A stretch of DNA of 64,000 bases from Locusta migratoria (taxonomy: Eukaryota > Arthropoda > Insecta > Orthoptera > Acrididae). The notes below the pieces were generated by a model. It worked only from the letters and a program-made list of their open reading frames with translations. It made no database searches and was not told where the DNA came from. Below are positions 43,021 through 54,265 of the stretch, one piece after another. The translations under genes and the position numbers were made by a program. The stretch covers positions 334,086,649-334,150,648 of the forward strand of contig CM048751.1 in NCBI GenBank assembly GCA_026315105.1, given 5' to 3'. Each line of letters starts with the position of its first letter. The first letter of the stretch is position 1.

Positions 43021-43311
43021 TCATATCTCATTTTTCCAGAAGTCTACATATGCCATTGCTGTACTGCTGCAGGTCATCAGGTCTTGGGCTGTGCACGCTA
43101 TTGGATGATTTACTTCCGGACATTCCAGCAGGTGGTCCATGGTCTGTATGTTCCCGCACGAACACAAAACACTTTCACCGATTCTCCACTTGTTACATTT
43201 ACCCATTCCCGACCGCAGTCTGTTCAGAGTCTTCCATCTCTGCCAGTCAAGTTCTGCGCCTGGTGGCAGCGCCTCCTCAGCATAGCTGGCATGTACTTGT
43301 TGCTCCCGCAA
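43021..43311 (-). pseudogene. C-terminal zinc-finger end of a fourth LINE type
   Basis: The 96-residue frame contains WKTLNRLRSGMGKCNKW and CSCGNIQTMDHLLECPEV. This C-x-C-x8-H-x4-C arrangement (near residues 50-64) is common at the end of LINE polyproteins. The RT is not found nearby. The stretch to 43.6 kb may include more of it in other frames. Confidence 0.7.
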
Positions 43312-43875
43312 TAATATGGTTCCGTTGAATGTAAAAAACTGCTTCTTGATTTAAGGCGCTTTGGTACAGTTTGGTACCCATGTAATGGGTGACGTTGGTC
43401 TTTAAGCTGTTTTGATCGTTCGATGCTGGTCTGTACCCTTGGTGGAGCGATTCCTGATAATTGTAGGTTTGAGACAGCAAGTGATAAGCCTCCACGAAGA
43501 GTGAGAAATTTCCACTCGGGCGTCCCCTGGACAACTGCAGCCTGGCGGCTAATCTTTCTACCCAGCGACTACAAACCTCATGAGTGTGCGGAAAATGACA
43601 GATCACAAAAGGCTCTTTTCAGAAGCAACACTGACAATTATCTCATTCAATACAGAAGGTTTGCCAATGTAAAAAAATATTTTACTTGGATTGACGCCAG
43701 GTTTAAGGCCATAGATTTAACATCTTCTGATGTGTCATAGGACATTACATCATAGAAAAGAAATGCGTATGCAAACATGGAGATACGTCAACGCTCATAG
43801 AACGGCTCTGCAGTAAAAACGCCTATACAACAGAACAGGTATTTGGGGCTGGCGTTTCATCGGTTACTGTTCCTA
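43312..43875. other. Unassigned, probably LINE-derived
   Basis: Around 43620-43700 the plus-strand frame TLTIISFNTEG resembles the start of a LINE endonuclease domain but degrades at once. No firm feature. Confidence 0.3.
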
Positions 43876-44215
43876 CACTCCTGGCCATTAAAATTGCTAC
43901 ACCACGATGATGATGTGCTACAGACGCGAAATCTAACCGACAGGAAGAAGAAGCTGTGATATGCAAATGATTAACTTTTCAGAGCATTCACACAATGTTG
44001 GCGCCGGTGACGACACCTACAACGAGCTGACACGAGGAAAGTATCCAACCGATTTCTCATACACTAAGAGCATTTGACCGGCATTGCCTGGTGAATCGTT
44101 GTCTTAATGCCTGGAGTAAGGAGGGTGAAATGCGTACCATCACATTTCCGACTTTGACAAAGGTCGGGTTGTAACCTATCGCGATTGCTGCTCGCGTTGG
44201 TCGCGATCCAATGAT
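43876..44215 (+). mobile_element. Tc1-like transposon, 5' end fragment
   Basis: Starts CCTGGCCATTAAAATTGCTA, the inverted-end sequence of the Tc1 group at 37.5 kb. It continues through the untranslated leader to the beginning of the transposase (TTTCCGACTTTGACAAAGGT near 44147, DFDKG) and stops at GATCCAATGA near 44210. Confidence 0.75.
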
Positions 44216-44650
44216 TTTCCGAAATTCATTGTTTGTTTAGCGAAATCATATGGCAAGATTTTGCCAAATTCGAGGACTCTTGTGATGTTCGCGGTTTTTG
44301 CTGTATTGTGTGTACTTACGTTTTTCTGACCAGTGTGACTGCAGCTTTTGACGCCACAATATGATTCATAACATGTTTGAAGATCAAAAACATTCCTTCC
44401 ATTAAGAACGTAGAAATTAAGAATTATCCATACTAGAATCGAAATCGTCGTAAATACTTCAAGTAATTCCAGTACCTACCAGGGTGATGAGATCAGCATG
44501 AAAGCTTTTCTTCATTCGATACGAACACAAGAAGAATAGTACGCCATTTATTATGATCAAAAATATATTTCTCTTGGCAATCCACTACCTCTATTCATAG
44601 AATTGAGTTCAATTTTTGTCTATCTTCCTTCTATTATATGACTGTCGGTA
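44216..44650. other. AT-rich spacer
   Basis: Nothing recognised. Confidence 0.4.
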
Positions 44651-44654
44651 GCTT

Positions 44655-45277
44655 ATTTCTTATTGTTAAAGGCCGTAGACAACACTAAATACCCAGGAAT
44701 TACTATTAATCCAGGATTAAACTGGAAAAAACGTGGATAATGTCGTGGGAAAGGCGAACCAGAGACTGCGTTTTATTGGCAGAACCCTTGAAAGATGCAA
44801 CAGAACTACTAAAGAGACTGCATACACTACGCTTGTCCGTCCTTTTTGGAGTATTGCTGCCCAGTGTGAAGATCCTTATCAGGTGAGTTTGACGGAGGAC
44901 ATCGAAAGAGTCAATTGCTGCTTGTTTTGTATTTTCATTGTACAGGGGAGACAGCGATACGGAAATGATACAGGATCTGGGATGGGAATCATTACAACAA
45001 CGGCGCTTATCGCTGCGGCGTGGGCTACCTACGAAACTCCAATAGCCAACATTCTCCTCCGAATGCGAAAATATGTTGCTGACTCCCACTTACATAGGTA
45101 GAAAAGATCATCAGAATAAAATACGAGTAATCAGAGTTCGAACGGAGAGATTCAAGTGTTCTTTCTTCCCGCGCGCTATTCGAGAATGGAATGGAAAATA
45201 AATAGTTTCAAGGTAGTTCGATGAACCCTCTGCCAGGCACTTAACTGTGATTTGAAGAGTATCTCATGTAGATGTAT
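44655..45277 (+). mobile_element. CR1/Jockey-like LINE 3' end
   Basis: Plus-strand frames give NQRLRFIGRTLERCNRTTKE, TAYTTLVRPFWSIAA, then GDRYGNDTGSGMGIITTTAL-like residues in shifted frame. The 3' untranslated end passes through CCTCTGCCAGGCACTTAACT into a CATGTAGATGTA tail, a terminal repeat of the GTAGAT type. Same family, opposite orientation, at 50.43 kb. Confidence 0.85.
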
Positions 45278-45904
45278 AATTAAACTGTGTGATTTTTGTC
45301 TAACTTTTATAGCAATGTTTTAGTTATTTTTCATTTTTTATTTTATTTTACTTTATTAATTTCATTTATTTATTTATTGGAGAAATGTGTGCAAGACATC
45401 TTCGTTATACTGACTCAAATAACACGCATCATTATAATATTTAAAATATTTTATGCTGCAGAAGGTAATGTTCTAAAGACACACATAGTTTATAGAAGAA
45501 AAAGGTAATGGTGAGTTAGAGAAAAGTCGCCACATTTCTTGAACACTTTCTCCGGACAAGCTGGGGATTGCCCTCTCGTAAGTGTTGCATTTATGATGAG
45601 AATGTTGGGAAATATTGTAATGTCTCAACAACCGGGACAGAAATTTGAAACTTGAGAGTGGCGAAATCCGAACTTCGACCGGAGTACGTGTTACAAGAAA
45701 TTTGTCGGCTTTTCTCTCACTCACCATTGACTTCTTTGTAGCAAACTATATGTCTCTTTAGAAAATTACATCACACCCCATAAAATTATTTTAAATATTA
45801 TAATGATGCGTGTAATTTGAGTAAATATCACGAAAATGTTTTGCACACACTTCTCCAACTGAAAAATTTGCTACACATGTTAAACAAAAATCACTGAGTT
45901 AAAT
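45278..45904. mobile_element. Foldback element, long interrupted inverted repeat
   Basis: Left-arm blocks GTGTGATTTTTGTCTAAC (about 45287), AGAAATGTGTGCAAGACAT (about 45383), ACACGCATCATTATAATA (about 45422) and GGTGAGTTAGAGAAAAG (about 45511) recur inverted and in reverse order at about 45890, 45850, 45805 and 45715. One arm has an extra about 65 bases. The spacer holds nothing coding. Confidence 0.8.
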
Positions 45905-46021
45905 TTTTAAACGCTGATAAATAAGTCATATACTTTCATATCACGAGAGCAAGATAAGAAACTGAAATCAATTGTAAGAGGGGATGAAGTGGGTTACTAA
46001 TAAAACTACGTCATTTTCATT

Positions 46022-47175
46022 ATGAAACAGACGAAGAATGTTAGATACCATACTCGGGTAGGGAGGTTAGAAAATTTAAAAAGAGAAATGGTTAGGTTGA
46101 AGTTAGGTGTAGTGGGTATTAGTGAAGTTCGGTGGAAAGAGAAAAATTTGACAGAGCACTGAAAGACCTACGTCCAAACAAGGCCCCTGGAGTCGACGAC
46201 ACTCCGTCAGAAATACTGAAGTCTCTGGAAGAGGGAGCCATGATAAAACTATTTCACCTTGTGCGTAAGTTGTATGAGACAGACGCAATACCTTCAGAAT
46301 TTAAGAAATCTTAATAATCTCCATTTCAAAGAAAGCAGGCGCAGAGATGTGGAGAAAGTTTTTGACAATGTTGATTGGAATACACACTTTCAGATCTTGA
46401 CATCAGCAGAAGTAAAATATAGCCCTTTCCACCTGAACCTCAAGAGCGTGCGGGTTTGGATTTTACTTTCTTACCCCGACGTCAGTCTTCTTCTATGCTT
46501 CCAACCAACATGCAATGAAATTTGAGGCTCTGCTCTTCGCCGACACGATCATTCCATGTCGGTTGAAACCATATCAGAAGAGTGAAGTCGGAGGAAAAGA
46601 GAAAATCAGATCTCACACGATCGTATAGATTGGGTGGAAAGGGATAGGAAACGGATGGTTATGTACTACTTGTACAAAAACTAGACCAGTTATTGAAGGG
46701 CATGAAACGGATGCAGTGGTTGGGAAGGGAGTAAGACAGGGTTATAGCCTCCAATGCTATCCAGTTTGTACATTGAGCAAGCTATAAAGGAAAGCAAGGA
46801 GATATTTGGAGAAGGAATTAAAGTTCAGGGACAGCAAAGAACTTGGAGGAGCAAAACAAGGGTAATGAAGTGCAGTCTAAGGGAATCAGTGGATGCTAAA
46901 GATATTAGATTGGGTGACGAAACAATGAAGGTAGTAGATGAGTTGTGTTACTGGGGCAGTAAAATAACACACGATGGTCACAGTACAGAGGATATAAAAT
47001 GCAGAATGGCAATTGGTAGAAAAGAACCAAGAGACCAATACAGTAACAGATTGAAATAGATGTAGGTTGCCGTTCTAATGAGGACGTGAAGAGGCTTACT
47101 CAGGACAGAGTATGGTGGACAGCTGCATCAAACCAGTATCCGGACTGAGGACTACACCTACAACAACAACAAACA
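46022..47175 (+). mobile_element. RTE-like LINE, severely internally deleted
   Basis: It opens with the endonuclease N-terminus (NVRYHTRVGRLENLKREMVR, LGVVGISEVRWKE), jumps at about 46135 to KFDRALKDLRPNKAPGVDD (pre-RT), then to DVEKVFDNVDWNTHFQIL (46345). After an about 200-base foreign stretch (46425-46640) it resumes at RTE sequence (GGTTGGGAAGGGAGTAAGAC) and ends at the shared 3' end with an ACAACAACAA tail. Confidence 0.85.
46132..46314 (+). pseudogene. RTE pre-RT fragment
   Basis: 60 residues: LRPNKAPGVDDTPSEILKSL and LYETDAIPSEFKKS, the linker and RT block 0. The frame starts at the deletion joint with the endonuclease. It ends in a stop at 46312-46314. Confidence 0.75.
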
Positions 47176-48949
47176 GCGAAACGTGATATGAAGGAAAACA
47201 TACAGATCTAGAAATACCTGGTGAGAAATGTTTTAAGTTTGGCACGCCAGGTAAACCCAGAAAGGGTATGAAACGAGTGACAGCAAAGAACAATTGTAAT
47301 CACAGTGTGATATTTACAGTTATTGATGTGAAGCAGGGCTGTTTTCCGGCGGTAAGACGCCGCTTTCTTCGGTTCTCAACCCTTTAGGCTTCAGGTATAA
47401 AACATACAACGTGGAGAAGACCTAGAATGTGATATTTACGGATGAGAACTTGGAGTACAGGCATAGCTATTCAGGCGTGTTTCAAGAAAGCTGAGTACCT
47501 GGACCCTATCAACTACTGTCGCTATTGTCTGACAGAAGTGGCAAAAGTGCACAGAGCAGCCGGACGCGCGCATGCGCAGAGCGACATCGGAGTTTTGACT
47601 TACTCCAATGGTCTGCTGCAGCAGCCAGCGCTCAAAGGCAATTGGCGCAACCACAGGGGTCATCGTATTTCGACTCGACTATAGGCGGCGGTGCTATCCG
47701 TGTATTCCGGTGCTCATCCTCCAAGACCCGACGCCGCCGCTGCCTTAGACGCCACACGGCACAGAGAAAAAAAAATTCACTTCTTTGCAACCTGTTGTCC
47801 CACCTTGCACACATGTCAGCCTGGTAAGTATATATTATTTGTTTAACACATTGGTAATTTTGCCTTTGGATAAAGTGTTATTTCGGATGGATATTGTAAA
47901 TGAAACATCCTGTATCCATGGTGGTCCGGCCGGTGATTATACAAACACACATACTCTATCTATAATGAACCGCTATGTTTTAGTTTCGCGAACACTCAAA
48001 AATTGTTTCTCCAATTTGAATTTTTTTTTCTCTCTCTCTTTCTCTCTTTCTCTCCGTCCCCCTCTCTTTCCGCTTTTAAAGAGGAATGGTTTAGGAAAGA
48101 ACAAAATTACGGAGCACCCAAAGATCAAACATCGAAACTGGTAATTGTGTACTAAGATCGCCACTTTGGATTAGATTCGTATTTCATGCGCTACCATACA
48201 GTTGATCTGACTGCCATAAAATTTTACACGCCTCATCTCCAAAACAAGAGAAGCGCCACTCTACATAATAATTGCTACAGTATATGGTGGAGGGTACTTT
48301 ACAACGGACACTGGCACCAGTGAAGTGGATTATTTTGATATTGATGGAATTCTGCGCACAGGTAAGTAACAGGGGAAAAAGCTGTGGGCATACATATTGA
48401 GGGAAGAAATACACCCAGTTCCCATGCATATTTAATAATTGTGAAACATTGCTGCATCTTCCCAAATATATAGGGCCAGACATTTATGGTTTGGTGGTCA
48501 TTTTTCTCCGAAACGAAGAGGAAAATCGAAAAAGATTTTCATACTGAATTTCTAGCATTCGTAAGGCGAAATAAGATAGTGGCATTAACGTATCCGTATT
48601 CAAAATGCTTTTTAAGCGTCACGTTCCGTTTTATTGAAATTAGATGGTGTATTTATCTCTAAAAATGGAAGGAGCATTCAATTTTATGTATAAACCATAT
48701 AGTATATTTGTAATGGAGGGGTGATACGTCGTGTGGCATTGGAAAAATAAGACAGCAAATGGTCTTTGGACAAGTAAGACAGCAAATGGTTTTCACACAC
48801 TTTGACTTTACAAACACTTGGTAAAAAAACGGTCCACTTATATCCCAGAAGTCCACACAATATCATTATATATTCATTCGTTAGGAACAACAAAACAGAG
48901 AGATAGAAAGGCAGGCAAACGAGAGAAACAGTGTGAAAACTATCAGCTG
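47176..48949. other. Spacer, no gene recognised
   Basis: 47.53-47.77 kb is GC-richer and has short Arg-rich frames without motifs. A CT-rich simple tract lies at about 48027-48070. Four or five short frames overlap each other on both strands with no homologous motif. Confidence 0.4.
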
Positions 48950-49122
48950 TCTTATACGTGCCGCGCGGGATTAGCCCGCGTCGGAGGTTCGAATCCTCCC
49001 TCGGGAATGTATGTGTGTGTTGTTCTTAGGATAGTTTAACTTAGTTTAAGTAGTCTGTAAGACTAGGGACTGATGACCAACGTAGTTTGGTCCCATAGAA
49101 CTACAAACATTTGAACATTTAT
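48950..49122 (+). repeat. tRNA-derived SINE, TTTGGTCC subfamily
   Basis: CGCGGGATTAGCCCGCGTCG head, GGAGGTTCGAATCCTCCCTC B-box, tail GTAGTTTGGTCCCATAGAAC and end CATTTGAACATTT. Confidence 0.9.
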
Positions 49123-49170
49123 CTTATTCGTTCTACGAATTTTATCGGCTAGGGGTAAAGATTTAATATA

Positions 49171-50006
49171 AGAGGCGGAGTTGGAAAATAAGTTTTCCCT
49201 GTCAACTGCGGTCAGAGCTGCGTATGAAAGGAAGAAAAATGGAATGAGATGTTAAAGATAAGACATCTCTTTATTTTTTTCACATAATTTCCTAGTACAT
49301 TGAGACGTTTGTCACCGCTCGATAAACTTTAAAAAGCCTCTCAGGAAAAAATTTGGGCGTTGCATACGAAAGAAGCGTTGAACGGCTTGTTTGACCTCAG
49401 CATTGCTTCCAAAGCGCCTTACGCCGAGAGACTTCTTCAAAGCTGGAAACGGATGGAAGTCACTTGGTACGAGTTCAGGACTGTATGGCGGATGGTGTAG
49501 GCGCTCCCAACCAAGAGTTGCAATATGGTTTTGCGTTGCTGTCACCGAGTTTGGTCTAACATTGTCATCTAACCGCAGAACGCCAGATGTGAAAATGCCA
49601 GACCACTTTTTCTGAATCACCTAATTCCGACAGAGTGTCATAGTACCGCGCAGTATTGACGGTTGCATCCTCCAAAAAGTCCAGCAACAAAACTCATTAG
49701 GCGTCCCAGAAAATGGTGAGTAGCACATTCCTCCAGGCGGAGTGTTTTTGAACTTATTTCGGAAAATTATGACGGATGTTTCCACTCCATAGCCATTCAA
49801 CGCTTCTTCCGTATGCAACTACCTGATGTTTTCCTGGGTGGCTATTAAAAGCTTTTAAGCGGTTTCACAAATGTCTGAATGTAACTCGGAAATTGTGTAG
49901 AAAAATGAAGACATCTCTTGTCTTTCATGTCTCATTCTGTTTTCTGATTTCATACACAACTCTGCCCACAGTCGACAGAGGAACCTTATTTTCCAACACC
50001 ACCTCT
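49171..50006 (-). mobile_element. Internally deleted mariner (second subfamily)
   Basis: Inverted ends AGAGGCGGAGTTGGAAAATA and AGAGGTGGTGTTGGAAAATA (reversed) with TA at 49169-49170 and 50007-50008. The minus strand keeps the C-terminal half of a mariner transposase. The 836 bp lack the N-terminal helix-turn-helix. Confidence 0.88.
49312..49820 (-). pseudogene. Mariner transposase C-terminal half
   Basis: Frame 49312-49620 contains LDDNVRPNSV (second catalytic Asp; His-Ala replaced) and HHPPYSPELVPSDFHPFPAL. The third Asp region is SPELVPSDF, giving the spacing of a D,D34D enzyme. The upstream part near 49630-49800 is in another frame (a mariner-like RYYDTLSELG segment). The first catalytic Asp is missing. 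Confidence 0.82.
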
Positions 50007-50008
50007 TA

Positions 50009-50284
50009 TATTACATAATTTATTACCCCTACGGATAAACCTACTGCAGTACTATTTTATGTTCTTTTATGATTATTGCCATTTTTGTATGAAAATAATA
50101 TTTCTGAATTTCTTTTGTAAAGTGACCGGTTTCGATCACAAACCGTTTGTGTCATGCTGGCGCACATGTGGCTCCTTATTCAGCCTTTAAATAGAAGCGT
50201 TGAAGCTATTGGACGATGCTGGCTATAATAGGTCAACCACGGCCGAACACAGCGTCGCGAAACGGACGGGTAACGTAGAGGCAC
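50009..50284. other. Short spacer
   Basis: GTGACCGGTTTCGATCACAA near 50122 resembles a dispersed-repeat motif but was not assigned. Confidence 0.3.
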
Positions 50285-50428
50285 CGCTCAACATGAGGGC
50301 CGAGTGGTCGCCGCAGAGGCGGAGTCGTGCTTCCGCCGGAAGGCCAAGTCCTCCTTCGGGGATAGGTGTGTTTTCTTTAGAAGAAGTTACTTTCCGTAGT
50401 TGTGTCTAGGGACCGATGACCCTGGTAG
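50285..50428 (+). repeat. Degenerate tRNA-derived SINE
   Basis: GGCCGAGTGGTCGCCGCAGA head, CCAAGTCCTCCTTCGGGGAT in place of the B-box/junction, tail GGGACCGATGACCCTGGTAG. Abuts the LINE 3' end. Confidence 0.7.
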
Positions 50429-50990
50429 TTTACATCTACATCTACTTGGGATACTCTGCAAATCACATTTAAGGGCCTGGCAGAGGGTTCATTGAACCAC
50501 CTATATACTATTTATCACCCATTCTCGAATAGCGCACGGAAAGAAAGAACACCTGAATCTCTCTGTTCGAGCTGTGATTTCTACCTATGTAAGTGGGAAT
50601 CAACAATATATTTTCGCAATCGAGGAGAATGTTGACGATTGGAGTTTCGCAAGTAGCCCACGCCGCAGCGATAAGCGCCGTTGTTGTAATGATTCCCATT
50701 CCAGATCCTGTATCATTTCCGTAACGCTGTCTCCCCTGTATCGTGATAATACGAAACGAGCTGCCCTTCTTTGGACTCTTTAGATGTCCTTCGTCAAACC
50801 CTCCTGATAAGGATCCCACACTGGGCTGCAATACTCCAAAAATGGACGGACAAGCGTAGTGTATGAATTTTTTTTTTGTAGTTCTGTTGCATGTTTTAAG
50901 GGTTCAGCCAATAAAACGCAGTCTCTGGTTCGCCTCTCCCACGACATTATCCACGTGTTCTTTCCAATTTAAATCTGAAGTAATAGTAAT
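50429..50990 (-). mobile_element. CR1/Jockey-like LINE 3' end, inverse copy
   Basis: Begins at the 3' tail (ACATCTACATCTACTTGGGA) and runs into the RT C-terminus: SVGSLSGGFDEGHLKSPKKG and GMGIITTTALIAAAWAT-type residues read on the minus strand. Same family as 44655-45277; the two copies lie about 5.7 kb apart in inverted orientation. Confidence 0.85.
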
Positions 50991-51029
50991 AGTAGTAGTT
51001 TGGTCCCTTAGTTACACAAACTTTGAAAC

Positions 51030-51227
51030 AGTGCCGGCCGCGGTGGCCGAGGGGACTGAGGCGCTCCAGTCACGGTCTGCACGGCCACTACGGTCGGGGG
51101 TTCGAATCCCCCCTCGGGCATGGATATTTGTGCCGTCCTTAGTCTTAGCTAGTTCGTAAGTAGTTTGTAAGCTTAGGGACTGATAACCCCGTAGTTAAGT
51201 CCCATAAGTTCTACAAACATTTGAACA

Positions 51228-51254
<27 letters not shown>
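51030..51254 (+). repeat. Near-consensus SINE with T-rich 3' end
   Basis: A complete head (GCCGGCCGCGGTGGCCGAGG), B-box GGTTCGAATCC, full tail and about 28 T residues (51227-51254). Target duplication unclear. Confidence 0.95.
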
Positions 51255-51255
<1 letters not shown>

Positions 51256-51258
<3 letters not shown>

Positions 51259-51705
51259 TTGTCCCGGATAAAGTCACTATCGTCGACACGATGTCAAACT
51301 TGACAAAGTGACGACGAAGCCTGCGTCTGATATTACACTTTCTGTTTAAATCAGAGTTGGCTACTTAGTTGATGTTTCGAGACGGTGAATCGACTCTACG
51401 AACCGTTCGAATGAGTAAAAAATTGTATCGGCATATTTCGAATCAATGAATCTCGTGATTCATGTATCGGACGCTAGGTACCGTTAACATAAGTTTTTTG
51501 TGTCCGTCTGCATGTGAGACGAACCCGCATTCTCACTAAGAAGATGACGAAAACATTTAACAGACTAACAATGAATATGATTATCGGAATATCCATCTGG
51601 ACACTGGAAAGTTTTAGCTCATCATGTAAATTGTGAAATGTGTTTCCTTGTGTTGAAACTTGTAGAAATATCTGTTAATTCCATTATATTGTTCTTAGGA
51701 ACAAA
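51256..51705. other. Spacer, no gene seen
   Basis: Nothing recognised. Confidence 0.4.
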
Positions 51706-51788
51706 TCTTAAATACTTTCCAGAATGAAACTTTCACTCTGCACCGGAGTGTGCGCTGATATAAAACTTCCTGGCAGATTGAAATTGTG

Positions 51789-51867
51789 TGCCGGAACCGG
51801 GACTCGAACCTGAGACCTTTGCCTTTCGCGGGCAAGCGCACTACCAACTGTGCTATCCCGACACGAC
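51789..51867 (-). repeat. tRNA-like unit 1 (minus)
   Basis: Minus strand: GTGTCGGGATAGCACAGTTG-like A-box region and GGTCTCAGGTTCGAGTCCCG B-box, ending CCGGCACACA. In plus sense the sequence starts TGTGCCGGAACCGGGACTCG near 51788. Confidence 0.75.
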
Positions 51868-51974
51868 TCAGGTGCTAGTCTTGCATGGTTCGCAGGAGAG
51901 CTTCTGTGAAGTTTGGAAGGTAGGAGGCGAGGTACTGGCGGAAGTAAAGATTGAGGCGGCATCGAGAGTCGTGT

Positions 51975-52047
51975 CGGGATAGCACAGTCGGTAGTGCGCT
52001 CGCCTGTGAAGGACAAAGGTCTCAGGTTCGAGTCACGGTTCCGGCAT
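51975..52047 (+). repeat. tRNA-like unit 2 (plus)
   Basis: TCGGGATAGCACAGTCGGTA (A-box side), TCTCAGGTTCGAGTCACGGT (B-box), then CCGGCAT. Confidence 0.75.
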
Positions 52048-52061
52048 AAATTTTAATCTGC

Positions 52062-52262
52062 GCCGGCCGCGGTGGCCGAGGGGACTGAGGAGCTCCAGTC
52101 ACGGTCTGCACGGCCACTACGGTCGGGGGGTTCGAATCCCCCCTCGGGCATGGATATTTGTGCCGTCCTTAGTATAAGGTAATTGATAAGTAGTTTGTAA
52201 GTTTAGGGACTGATGACCCCGTAGTTAAGTCGCATAAGCTTAACAAACATTTGAACATTTGA
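52062..52262 (+). repeat. SINE nested in the composite retroposon, 10-bp target duplication
   Basis: TTTAATCTGC occurs at 52052-52061 and 52263-52272. Near-consensus and therefore younger than its host element. Confidence 0.95.
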
Positions 52263-52486
52263 TTTAATCTGCCAGGAAGTTGCATATCAGCGCACTCTCC
52301 GCTGCAGATTGAAAGTTTCATTCTGGGAACATCCCTTAGGCTGTGGCTAAGCCATGTCTCCACCATATCCTTTCTTCCAGGAGTGCTAGTCTTGCATGGT
52401 TCGCAGGAGAGCTTCTGTGAAGTTTGAAAAGTAGGAGGCGAGGTACTGGCGGAAGTAAAGTTATGAGGCGGCATCGTGAGTCGTGT

Positions 52487-52561
52487 CGGGATAGCTCTGT
52501 CGGTAGAGCGCTTGCCCGCGAAAGGCAAAGGTCTCAGGTTCGAGTCCCGGTTCCGGCACAC
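52487..52561 (+). repeat. tRNA-like unit 3 (plus), best preserved
   Basis: D-stem GCTC/GAGC, anticodon-stem TTGCC/GGCAA and T-arm around GGTTCGAGTCCC can all pair. The anticodon loop reads CGCGAAA, with G where tRNAs have the invariant U33, so it is tRNA-like rather than a normal tRNA. Confidence 0.7.
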
Positions 52562-52596
52562 AATTTCAATCTGCCAGGAAGTTTCTTAAATACTTT

Positions 52597-53115
52597 GTTT
52601 ACGTTGATTGGTTAGAAAAGTTATTCATACCTGGATGACCAGACATTTGAACCATAATCTTTCTTTATTTATTTAAATTTAATTGCGGTATTCTGAGGGT
52701 TGGAAAATGTTTCATGACTTTGGCATTTGGACATTATTATTTTATGCTTTCTTTGTTACAATATGTGTATGTATGAAAATACGAGTAACTTAGAAAACGC
52801 TTATGTTTAAAGACGATTGTAAAATCGCAGTAGCAAGCAATTCTTGTGCCTTTCAGTTCAGTCTACTGAATAACGTATTAAAAACCCCATTGATATTTTA
52901 TATATGCTTCTTCTTTGCTGTATCACGCAACTGTGCCGTGCCGTGAAGCTTTCTCGGCTCGCGCAAATCAGCGAGGGTTAGAGGGACGCAGGGCTACGGC
53001 ACGTCACATGTTTTGAGTGTCGAAGCAGTGAGTCGACTCACTAGACTAGGATGATCCGTATGTTTCGATACAGTGAAATGATCCAAACTGCCTATCACTA
53101 GTTTGAATTTTCTAA
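52597..53115. other. Spacer, no gene seen
   Basis: AT-rich. A short GC-richer stretch near 52925-53020 has no recognisable feature. Confidence 0.4.
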
Positions 53116-53775
53116 ATACCACCACAGTCTAACATATACAGTCGCGACACTCAATGCTGTGAAAGGTGTTACCGCCTGACATTTGGAGCGACACTAGCGC
53201 TCCAAGCGATCGTAAAGTCGGCTGTCTCTTACAGCCGTATACGACACATTATAATGCCCGCTTCTAATTATTTTTATGTGTGGTTTGCTAAATATTGTAT
53301 ATATTCTTGCATTCCAAGCTTTATTTAAGTATCTTGACACATGACTGAGTCTAAAAGAAACATAAACCGAGCAAAAACTCGTTGTGATCTGACACAATCT
53401 GCAATATATTACGAAGTACTTCTTTAGAAATTCCTTGCAGTTTACCGTGCTGGTAGTGATAGAAAAAAATTAGTATTTTGCGCAGACAAGCATATAACTG
53501 AACTTCCAAGGGACAGCTAAATATCAATAAATGTAAATTTAGCAAAAACTCGTGAATAAACTGACGCTAACTGCAACATATTTATGACGAAATTCTGCAC
53601 CTTACTTTGCTGGTATTTCCCACATGAAAAGCATGTAATTAGCCTTACCGGTGTTAAAAAGTGCGAAAAAAGGTTTTTTCCCTGCTTTTTAGCTATGAGA
53701 ACATCCACTGGCAATGAACTTCCGTCTAATATGGATTTGCTGCGACGCTATTTCAATTATATCCTATTTTAAGAT

Positions 53776-53996
53776 CATAAAAAAAAAAAAAAAAAAAAAA
53801 AAAATGTTCAAATGTTTGTAGAACTTATGGGACTTAACGGGGTCATCAGTCCCTAAGCTTACAAACTACTTATCAACTAGCTAATACTAAGGACGGCACA
53901 AGTATCCATCCCCGAGGGGGGATTCTAACCCCCGACCGTAGTGTCCGTGCAGACCGTGACTGGAGCGCCTCAGTCCCCTCGGCCACCGCGGCCGGC
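53776..53996 (-). repeat. SINE nested in P-like element A, 7-bp target duplication
   Basis: TTAAGAT at 53769-53775 and 53997-54003. The A-rich end (about 26 A, complement of the SINE's T-rich tail) is at the left. Confidence 0.93.
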
Positions 53997-54265
53997 TTAA
54001 GATAATAATACGACGATTACACGACAGTTTAAATGCATATTATATGCATGATCCTTAGTCATTATCAGTCTGTCATTGAATGGTTAATAGAAGAGGGAGG
54101 AGCGGGAGGGGGCGGGGCGACAACCGTCTGTAAAATAAGACGGGTCTGTGGTTTCAGGTAAATAGGTTTATATGTTAGACTGTGGTTTCCATTAGATAAA
54201 ACAGAAAAACATTAATAACGGCCACACTGAACACTTCTTTTCCATATATTTGTCTCAGTAGTAAA

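Larger units (their letters stand above)
51719..52583. mobile_element. Composite retroposon with three tRNA-like units
   Basis: A perfect 13-bp duplication, TCTTAAATACTTT (51706-51718 and 52584-52596), brackets the whole unit, so it inserted as one piece. Inside are one tRNA-like unit on the minus strand and two on the plus strand, linked by a shared spacer (CTAGTCTTGCATGGTTCGCA near 51876 and 52387; GAGGTACTGGCGGAAGTAAA near 51928 and 52439). AACTTCCTGGCAGATTGAAA recurs at the joints. A SINE later inserted in the middle. Confidence 0.85.

Noticed and set aside
47525..47827. Arg/Ser-rich 100-residue frame
   Set aside because: Composition-driven, overlapped by frames on the other strand, no motif.
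52487..52561. True tRNA gene
   Set aside because: The loop lacks U33 and the unit is embedded in a repeated retroposon.
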